A DNA stretch of 64,000 nt from Paroedura picta (lineage: Eukaryota > Chordata > Lepidosauria > Squamata > Gekkonidae), in contig NC_135369.1 in the NCBI RefSeq assembly GCF_049243985.1, positions 78,433,765 to 78,497,764 on the forward strand. Reading direction: 5' to 3'. The notes beneath the pieces are model-generated. The model was not told the origin of the DNA. It did not search any database and saw only the letters and a list, made by a program, of their open reading frames with translations. Both the position numbers and the translations under genes were made by a program. Shown here in pieces: positions 55,930-64,000 of this stretch (its first letter is position 1; each line of letters begins with the position of its first letter).

Positions 55930-57775
55930 CAGAATCACAGAATCATAGAGTTGGAAGGGGCCATACAGGCCATCTAGTCCAACCCCCTGCTCAACGCAGG
56001 ATCAGCCCAAAGCATCCTAAAGCATCCAAGAAAAGTGTGTATCCAACCTTTGCTTGAAGACTGCCAGCTAGGGGGAGCTCACCACCTCTTTGGACAGCCT
56101 ATTCCACTGCTGAACTACTCTGACTGTGAAATTTTTTTTCCTGATATCTAGCCTATATCGTTGTACTTGTAGTTTAAACCCATTACTGCACGTCCTTTTC
56201 TCTGCAGCCAACAGAAACAGCATCCTGCCCTCCTCCAAGTGACAACCTTTCAAATACTTAAAGAGGGCTATCATGTCCCCTCTCAACCTCCTTTTCTCCA
56301 GGCTGACCATTCCCAAGTCCCTCAACCTATCTTCATAGGGCTTGGTCCCTTGGCCCCAGATCATCCTCATTGCTCTCCTCTGTACCCTTTCAATTTTATC
56401 TACGTCCTTCTTGAAGTGAGGCCTCCAGAACTGCACACACTACTCCAGGTGTGGTCTGACCAGTGCCGTATACAATGGGAGTATAACATCTTGTGATTTT
56501 GATGTGATGCCCCTGTCGATACAGCCCAAAATGGCATTTCCTTTTTTACTGCTGCATCACACTGCCTGCTCATGTTTAGTTTACAATCCACAAGTACTCC
56601 AAGGTCTCGTTCACACACAGTGTTACCTAGAAGCGTATCCCCCATCCAGTAGGCATGCTTTTCATTTTTTTTACCCAGATGCAGAACTTTACACTTATCT
56701 TTATTAAATTGCATCTTGTTCTCATTTGGCCATTTTCCCATTGTGTTCAGATCTCATTGAACTCTGTCTCTATCTTCCGGAGTATTTACCAGTCCTCCCA
56801 ATTTGGTGTCGTCTGCAAACTTGATGAGTAGTCCTTCCACCCCCTCATCTAGATCATTAATAAATATGTTAAAAAGTACTGGACCGAGCCCTGAGGTACC
56901 CTGCTACTCACCTCCCTCTAGTCTGATAAAACACCATTGAAAACAACTCTCTAACCAATTCCCTATCCATCTAACTATCTGAAAATCCAGATTGCAGTCC
57001 TTCAATTTATCCATCAGAGCATCATGGGGAACCTTATCAAAAGCTTTACTAAAATCCAAGTAAATGACATCAACCGAATTTCCACGATCCAGCAAAGCTG
57101 TTACTTGGTCAAAAAAGGAAACCAGGTTGGTCTGACAGGACCTGTTGGAGACAAATCCATGCTGACTTCCTTGGATCACCAAATTGTCCTCCAGATGTTT
57201 GCAGATCGCTCCCTTTAATATCTGCTGCATTATCTTCCCCAAAACAGAGGTCAGACTCACTGGTCTGTAGTTTCCCGGGTCATCCTTCTTCCCTTTTTTT
57301 AAGATCGGAATAACATTTGCTCTCTTCCAGTCCTCCGGAACATCTCCAGTCCGTAAAGAGGTCCCGAAGATGATGGACAAGGGCTGTGCAAGTTCTCTGG
57401 AAAGATCTTTGAGCACTCTCGGGTGCATTTCATCCGGCCCAGGGGATTTGAACTTATCCAGTATAGCTAAATGCCTCTCGACAACCTCTCTGTCCATGTC
57501 AACCTGCCACCCAGACACTATCCCTTTTCTACTGCCATCTCTAGATGTGCCTAAACTCTTTGACCTGTGGGAAAAAACAGATGTAAAATAGGCACTGAGC
57601 CTTTCTGCTTTCACTGCATCCTCCGTTAGAGTTTGTCCATCTGCCCCCAACAGTGGGCCTATTGCCTTTACGTTTGCTCCTCACATAACTGGGAAAAAAA
57701 ATTCTTGTTACAGTGGGCTTCCCTGGCCAATCTTAGCTAACTCTCAGCTTTGGCCTTTCTGATGATTAATCTACA
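55930..57775 (-). mobile_element. CR1 LINE, 3' two thirds
   Basis: On the - strand: FKSPGPDEMHPRVLKDLSRE, VIPILKKGKKDDPGNYRPVS, IYLDFSKAFDKVPHDALMDK, the catalytic FADD near 56805, then NKDKCKVLHLGKKNEKHAYW and the same end as 2083-2872, with the GATTCTGTGATATGT tail. Coding is open for 248 codons in one stretch but shifts frame several times later. The best LINE copy of the window. Confidence 0.88.
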
Positions 57776-59021
57776 GTGCCTAGTAACCTAGTAATACATC
57801 TGAATTCTGAAATGGTATATCCTGGGTTTTTTGCTTCAGGACTTTCCCACTTCCTGCTGATGCATGTTGTTAATTTCTCCTACTTTAGTGAGTGGCTGTC
57901 ATTCAAGCAGTAAGAAGTTGCTTTTGAGGAAAGTGTGTTACAGTAGAGGCTACTCAAAAGGTTCATGAAGTGGCTATGGTATATAATTCATTTTGTGATT
58001 CTGGATAAAGTTGGCTAATTTAGGAATATTTCAATATATAGGTTCTTATCTAGTATTCTCAAGGCAAGTAATTTTGTCTAAATAAGGGCTTCAAGGCTTT
58101 CCCATGTGAAACAACTTTCTAGCAGCCTAATTATTTTTTTTCAATTCTACTTCTATTTTTAACCTCCTCTCCACCTCACAAACTATAACTGCCAATGTGC
58201 ATTGTCTGCTCATGTAAATGTGTTTGCTGATAGTGGGTTTATTTAATATTTAGTCATGCATTCCTAGTTTTTAATTATAAAACTGACTGGTGGTGTGTTT
58301 TCATTAAGAGAGCTTTATATGGCTGCTCATAATTGCTGCAAGGATTGTGTTTTCCTTAGTCACCACAGGTGAGCAGCAATTTATAAATTTCTAAGTCAGG
58401 TTTTTCAGGCAATGATTTATAATCTGTTGATTTATAATCTGCTTCAGATGTAACAGACTCTGAAAAACTATACATTTCATTTTCCAAATACAGAGTCACT
58501 TGTGCTAAATATATTCCAGTGCCCCTTTGCCTATAAATTCTTTGAGGCATGAAATAGCCTGTCAGTTGTCTATTGCTTTCAGACTTCGATAAATGGATAT
58601 CAATTTGTTCTGGCCACAAATTGTAATTAATGCAGAATTCCTGCCCCTAAGACAGTGTCTGGTCTGTTGTAATATGTAATACTTTACTATATTTTCTACC
58701 TTTTAAGAGATGGGAATTGTGACATTTGTTTTTGTTGCACAAGCTGTGGACAATTGAGAATCAAACTGTAGGAGCTAGCTTAACCTAAATGGAGCACTGA
58801 AACTTGCAACAACAGCTGATAGTTATTAGGTAACCAGGGCACAAATCTCCCATCAGTTTGGTCAGAATCTGTCCTGAGCAGGGCGATGTAAGGAGCCACA
58901 TATGTACATGGAAAAAGAAAAAAGTTGTTCCATAAAGGATTGCTTTTCAGAGGTTTGAATAGTTGCACAGAAGGAAAAGTGTCCATTGAAACTTCTGTGA
59001 TTCTAATCTTAGTGTCCAGTT

Positions 59022-59084
59022 ATAGTATGTATGTATGTATGTATGTATGTATGTATGTATGTATGTATGTATGTATGTATGTAT
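59022..59084. repeat. (ATGT)n microsatellite
   Basis: About 15 tandem ATGT units, followed by a short TTTTCA repeat (59093-59124). It sits just before an L2 LINE. Confidence 0.9.
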
Positions 59085-59126
59085 TTCTATTTCATTTTCA
59101 TTTTCATTTTCATTTCATTTTCGGTA

Positions 59127-60190
59127 CAGGGTTGAATGTGGATCTGGTCATGACTATGGCCGTGCCATGGTTGGACCACTGTGCTCTAAAGACCTGGTTA
59201 AGTTTGCCACCTCTTCCTCAGTTGGACACCAAGCAGATTTCTGCTCACTCACTGAGACTTATGGATCCAATTGAATTACTGAATGCTCTGCGGGACCCAA
59301 TGCCTGTCATAACTTCTCTAGATGGACTTGTCAGTGACTGGTATGACAGGATACTGGCCACCATTGATGAAATAGCTCCCAGACCTCTGCCCCCAACTCA
59401 AGCAGGCCCCCTGGTTTACTGAGGAGCTGCGTCGGAAGAAACGGGAACTGAGACGACTAAAGTGAATTTGGAGGAAGACTTGTGACAAAGAATCGGGAGC
59501 ATCTTATAAAATGCAGATGAAAGCCTATGAGATGGCAGTGAAGTCATTGAAACACAACTTTTACTTGACATGCATCACATCTGCGCATTCATGCCCCACC
59601 CTTGATGAGGGGCACCAAGACAATAGTCAATTGGATATTAGCTGTGAGGCATTTGTGAGTCACTTCGCAAACAAAATCTCGACTATCCACCATGACCTTC
59701 CTACAACTTTGGACACAGAAAGTGAACTAGAGGCCCCTTGGCCATCTTTGGAGAGAACACTGAGTTACTTCAGATGACTCTCATTAGCTGAAGTGGACAG
59801 AATGCTCTTTCTATTCTGGCCCCCACCTGGTGGAACAAGCTCCCTGAAGAGATCAGGGCCCTGCCTGAACTCCCACAATTTCGTAGGGCTTGCAAAAGGG
59901 AGCTCCTCCACCAAGCATTTGCCGGAGACTGACCAAACACAACATCCATAGATACTCCCTCAGACATCCATGCCCTGAACGAACCTCACCTCTCTGGGGC
60001 CCTATTTAAGTTATCGTTCCCATTATATTGTTGTTGGATTACTGTTGGATTACTGTTGATGTTGGATTACTGTTGATGTAATTTTGGGCGGTGTTACATG
60101 TTAGATAGTTCCATGTACCCCCCCCCCCCCGTGACGTTATATGTAAACCACCCTGAGCCGTATGGCAGTATAAAAATCTAATAATTAACT
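59127..60190 (+). mobile_element. L2 LINE with internal loss
   Basis: LDSLVSDWYDRIL-type text, RPLPPTQAGPLVY and EELRRKKRELRRLK-like sequence belong to the region before the reverse transcriptase; FVSHFANKISTIHHDL follows. It then jumps to the ORF2 end (CACCTGGTGGAACAAGCTCC) and the tail GTAAACCACCCTGAGCCGTA. The reverse transcriptase core is missing, so it is a deleted copy. Confidence 0.7.
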
Positions 60191-60739
60191 TTAATTAACT
60201 TTAGAATCCTGGTAGCTTTTCTTTGCCCTGCCTGGCAGATTACAGTTTTTACAAGAGGTATTGGTTTTGTTACTTTTCATTAAAATGGATGATGTGCTGT
60301 TATAATGCTTCACTTAGAAACCTCACTGTTGCAAGGGCAGTGATCATTTTTGGAGGGAAAGAAGAAACTGTTCTGTTCCTCTGTGCAGTAACGCCCCCCC
60401 TACTTTCTTTTAATCAATTTAATTTCCCTTGAGAGCCTGCAGATTCAGATCACAAGAGGGTTTCTTAATGGGACTCCAGAGAGCAATTCTGGTTTGAGGC
60501 AAGAATTTTATACTCCTTTTAAAAGTCCCTAAATGGTCTACTTTTAAAATAATACTCAAATGGAAAAGGATAAATGCGAAACTACAAAGGTGGAACCTTA
60601 ATGTAAGAAAGTAATTTTACATCTCAGGCCACCTCACAGGGAGAAATACAGCGAGGGAATCATGTATACTTCTCAGATAATGTGTGACTAATGTGTAACT
60701 ACACATAAGCTCTTGTCTGTTTTGTACAAAAATGTTTAT

Positions 60740-60831
60740 ATTTATTTATTTATTGTATTTATATACCACCCTCCCCTGATGCTCAGTGCGGTTTCCATAA
60801 AATGCAGAAAACAGTACATAGAACTTAGTTT

Positions 60832-60907
<76 letters not shown>

Positions 60908-61265
60908 CTGTAACAAAGTATAAAAATGCAAACAGGTCCAGAGCAGAACAAATGGGTGGATTTCTGGGAGGGAGGGAATAGGGAGCTGTAGATGTTGCTG
61001 GTCATCTGGTCTCAACCAAATGCCTGATGGAAGAGCTCCCTTTTGCAGGCCTTGCGAAACTGTTTTAGCTCTGTCAGGTCCCTGATCTCCTCCGGGCGCT
61101 CATTCCACCAGGTGTGGGCCAGGACAGAGAAGGATCTGGCCCTGGTCGAGACCAGGGATCATTAGCCAGTTGTTGTTGGTGAAATGTAAAGCTATTTGAG
61201 GGGCATAGGAAGGCAGGCAGTCCCTCAGGTACACCGGGCCCTGACTGTATGTGGCCTTAAAGGTA
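60740..61265 (-). mobile_element. L2 LINE 3' part
   Basis: Reverse tail TTTATATACCACCCTCCCCT then, at 61020-61110, TGGAAGAGCTCCCTTTTGCA and CATTCCACCAGGTGTGGGCC, the ORF2 end. It stops abruptly at a CR1 piece of opposite strand. Confidence 0.65.
60833..60904. repeat. (AAT)n microsatellite
   Basis: About 24 tandem ATA/AAT units inside the L2 3' region; gives a false poly-Leu reading frame on the - strand. Confidence 0.9.
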
Positions 61266-61690
61266 ATTACCAGAATATCATCAGAAAGGCCAAAGCTGAG
61301 AGTGAGCTAAGATTGGCCAGGGAAGCCCACTGTAACAAGAAAAGGTTTTTCAGTTATGTGAGGAGCAAACGTAAAGTAAAGGAGGCAATAGGCCCACTCT
61401 TGGGTGTGGATGGACAAACTCTAACGGAGGATGCAGAGAAAGCAGAAAGACTCAGTGCCTACTTTACATCTGTTTTTTCCCACAGGTCAAAGGGTTTAGG
61501 CACATCTAGAGATGGCAGTAGCCAAGAGATAGTGTCTGGGTGGCAGGTTGACATGGACAGAGAGGTTGTTGAGAGGCATTTAGCTGCCCTGGATGAGTTC
61601 AAATCCCCTGGGCCGGATGAAATGCACCCGAGAGTGCTCAAAGAACTTTCCGGAGAACTTGCAGAACCCTTGTTCTGCAAAAACACAAAA
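61266..61690 (+). mobile_element. CR1 LINE fragment
   Basis: KAKAESELRLAREAHCNKKR, then VRSKRKVKEAIGPLLGVDGQ, DAEKAERLSAYFTSVFSHRS and DEFKSPGPDEMHPRVLKELS, open throughout. Both ends are cut: it joins L2 on the left and unrelated DNA on the right. Confidence 0.8.
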
Positions 61691-61842
61691 ACTATTCTGT
61701 GACCTATTCCGCACTGGCGGCACCATGCCAGGCGGTCACTGGGCCTGTTGCCTGGGGCAGGTTGCCTTGCATCTTCCTGGGTCAGGACAAGGTATCCAGG
61801 GCAGCGTTCTGCCATGCTGCAGGGTGGTGGGGGCCAATTTTA

Positions 61843-61889
61843 ATTTTTAAGAACGGGGTATTGGGTTACAATACCCCGTTCTTAAAAAT
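61843..61889. repeat. perfect 20-bp hairpin
   Basis: TTTTTAAGAACGGGGTATTG (61844-61863), loop GGTTA, then the exact reverse complement (61869-61888), extended by one A-T pair. The surrounding GC-rich 61700-62250 is not recognised. Confidence 0.6.
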
Positions 61890-63074
61890 AATTTTTTAAA
61901 AAAGCCTCAGGCAGCTCTGCTGCATAGCGTGAGAAAGCTGCCTGGGACATTTTTTATCCCTTCCGGGATGCCATAGTCATGGCCACAGGTGGGCAGGAGC
62001 CAGGCCAGGAAGGGAAAAGCCCAACTTTTCCCTTCCACGTGGCCCTGGCCCAACACAGGCTCTTTCGGCACCCGGGGCAAAAAAGGGAATGAGGGCCTGA
62101 GTCTGGCTAGGCCTCAGGTGGCCCCTACCCAGCCATGACATCATGTGGAACCAGGAATTTTCCACCACCGGATAAACAGTGAGGCAGGGTATATTCCTGG
62201 TGCAGAAAAGGTCTGTGGCAAAACAGCAGTTAAACTCTTTCAGGCATTCCCCCATATACCCACCTTCTGGTCCTAGATGGGAATGTGGGAGCTAACTCTA
62301 CTTTACTAAATTCTAAATTCGATAATACCTTGGGAATGTCAAGTAGAAAGAAGGAAAAAATTGCTTTATATATTTGTCATATATATTTGTTAGACTTTTA
62401 GTTATTTATATTGATTTCTTTGGGGCAAATTCCAGCTTCCTTGCTTACAAAATAATCTTCATAACCAATGACTGGCTGATAGAGAGGTAATTATCAGTCA
62501 GTTCAAAATAAAATGGATGCTGCTGCTTTCCCTTACAAATTAGCCATGCGCAACCCAGCAGGAGACCTGACAGTAGTATTTATGAAGATTATACATAAAG
62601 CAGATTAATGTATTTCTGAACTCTAATATAGATTCTCTTCTCCAACAGCAGAAATATTTTGCCCTTTCAACATGCTTCAACCCTACTGCTTCTGAGCATT
62701 AAATTATACAGCAATCAAACAGTAACCAAATCAAATGTTATTCATCTACTCTTTTCATGAGTATAAAAAGAGAGTAATCTGAAATGGATAAGAAAACTTT
62801 TTGAATATCAAACACATCCTATTAAAATACCCCCCCCAATTATACCTTGTGTAGTTACATCAACTGTAATTGGGGCCATTCACGTGGCATGAGAAAAGAT
62901 TTCCAAAAAGTTTAAATTCAACAATGATTTTTTGAGTATGCACGCTTTTCATGGGTATACTTGAACCACCTGAGAAGTTACATAAATTTCAATTTGTGTT
63001 TATATTTAAAATGTAAATGTTAACAATTTAGCATTTGAGCTTAAAAAAGATCTTCAAATGAAGTAGATAATATA

Positions 63075-63405
63075 TATATCCTTATCCATGGTTCCTCTAT
63101 ATACTTGTGAAACAGCCTAGGAGGTGGAATGTGTCCAGCTGTCCGAGTTGGAATAGGGCTCTGCCCCTACAGCTCCTGCTGTCCCTCCCTGGACACTAGC
63201 CACGTTCCTCTCAGATGTGCCAGAGACAGAGAGGGACACAGAGAGCCCTGCCAGAGCGAACACGAGTCCTTATTCTCTCATATTGCACGCAGTGAGAGGG
63301 AGAGAAAGAGACACACAGAGAGATCTGCACCTCCCAGTGTCCCCTGGGTCCTAGTGCTCATTGCATTCCTGGTTGCAATGGGCTTTCTTCCTAGTATATA
63401 CATAT
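63075..63405 (-). repeat. hairpin-headed repeat (copy 3)
   Basis: On the - strand it begins TACTAGGAAGAAAGCCCATT with the paired GCCCATTGCA and TGCAATGAGC (63356-63383) and ends GGACACATTCCACCTC, TTTCACAAGTATATAGAGG. Points away from copy 4. Confidence 0.5.
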
Positions 63406-63432
63406 ATGCAAAAATACAGCAACAGAAGTTAT

Positions 63433-64000
63433 TATATACTAGCTGAAAAGCCCATTGTATTCAGGAATGCAATGGGCACTAGCAGGCAGCATCAGGGAGA
63501 GCGGGCAAAGGGGGGAGAGCGGGCAAAGGGGGGGGACCTACCGGAGGCGCCGGTAGCATTGGCGGCGAGCAGGCCGATTGCGGGGAGGCTGGTTGGAAGC
63601 AGGGCGAGCGGCGGTAGGTGCACGGAGGGCTTGCTGGGGATGTCTTGGGAGGAGGAGAGAGTGGCGTGTGGCCAATGGTGGCTGCAAGAACTCATACTCA
63701 GGGGCCAGGGCATGGCTGTAGAGTGACACGCTGGCAGCCAGGGATGTCAGGAGCAGTTGGCCTGGCGGCGCGCGTGTGGAGGGCTTGATGGCAGCATCTT
63801 CACGGGGCAGAGAGTAATGGGTGGCCAATGGCGGCAGTAGGAACGTGCCCTCGACGGCCAGGGTGGGCCAGCGGAGCATCGCACTTGCGGCCAGGGACGT
63901 GGGGAGCGACTGGCTCGGCAGTGGGCGGCCAGAGGGTGGCGTGGCGGTAAGGTGGTGGTGCGGTGGTGTGCGCGCGCAGAGCCACGCGGCACCCCCGGGC
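63433..64000 (+). repeat. hairpin-headed repeat (copy 4, cut by window edge)
   Basis: Begins ATACTAGCTGAAAAGCCCAT with a 13-bp stem, one mismatch (63450-63477), then CACTAGCAGGCAGC. The body is CpG-rich with GGTGGCCAATGGCGG-type repeats and runs off the window. Confidence 0.55.

Larger units (their letters stand above)
42494..64000 (+). other. SMYD3: SMYD3 intron 1 (continues right of the window)
   Basis: Over 21 kb without a recognisable exon, in line with the very large introns of this gene in other vertebrates. Outside the listed repeats, 42500-43685, 44400-45800, 50650-52420, 52590-53450, 53860-54650, 57780-59020 and 62260-63070 show no gene or named repeat. Confidence 0.6.

Noticed and set aside
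59022-59274. Reading frames with repeated MYVC
   Set aside because: They are translations of the (ATGT)n microsatellite running into an L2 LINE.
60746-61015. Poly-leucine reading frame on the - strand
   Set aside because: It is the (AAT)n microsatellite within an L2 3' region.
63129-63446. 105-codon frame at the right end
   Set aside because: It crosses two divergent repeat copies and has low-complexity Arg/Glu runs; no homology is visible.
1-64000. Endogenous retrovirus, Polinton or CRISPR-like array
   Set aside because: I saw no protease-polymerase-integrase order, no paired long terminal repeats, no packaging ATPase or capsid, and no regularly spaced repeats. The only LTR-kin element is the DIRS copy.

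Overview
The window is nuclear DNA of a squamate reptile (lizard or snake; I cannot go below that level). The repeats are the clearest clue: tRNA-headed Sauria SINEs, a 5S-rRNA-headed SINE of the 5S-Sauria type, the 3' end of a BovB (RTE) LINE, many CR1 and L2 LINE pieces, hAT elements with 8-bp target duplications (TSDs), and a DIRS retroelement. Genes are sparse and split by introns, and most of the DNA is intronic.

Three host genes are supported. TFB2M (+ strand, start codon 27585, stop ending 38484) is complete: eight coding exons join in frame to 399 residues, with GT/AG at every junction. To its left on the - strand, head to head, lies the 5' part of CNST (consortin). Its first coding exon is 13036-13386, its non-coding first exon must lie near 27.2-27.5 kb, and the rest of the gene is beyond position 1. 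To the right of TFB2M on the + strand is the first coding exon of SMYD3 (42345-42493); its first intron runs off the window. The order CNST<- ->TFB2M ->SMYD3 is the one I know from human chromosome 1q44.

Layout. 1-13035: CNST intron 2, with hAT, CR1, L2 and SINE pieces and a broken DIRS element (about 8302-11580). 13387-27219: CNST intron 1, with Sauria SINEs, the BovB end, a SPIN-like hAT and a GC-rich repeat with a hairpin at its head. 27.2-27.6 kb: GC-rich shared promoter with tandem ETS motifs, an E-box and an NRF-1-like motif. 27.6-39.5 kb: TFB2M, with two hAT elements in introns 3 and 6, one palindromic hAT-type MITE in intron 7 and another in the 3' UTR. 39.5-42.3 kb: intergenic DNA and SMYD3 promoter. 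42.5-64 kb: SMYD3 intron 1, full of nested LINEs, SINEs and hATs.

The genes are housekeeping genes: TFB2M is a mitochondrial transcription initiation factor, CNST a trans-Golgi cargo receptor and SMYD3 a SET/MYND lysine methyltransferase. I see no operon-like or defence-like system. The most interesting non-genic signals are a scattered repeat family with a decayed hammerhead-ribozyme-like core (including an inverted pair in TFB2M intron 1), the hairpin-headed repeat family with two copies facing each other at 63.1-64.0 kb, a near-perfect palindromic MITE in the TFB2M 3' UTR, and several insertions whose order can be read from intact TSDs.
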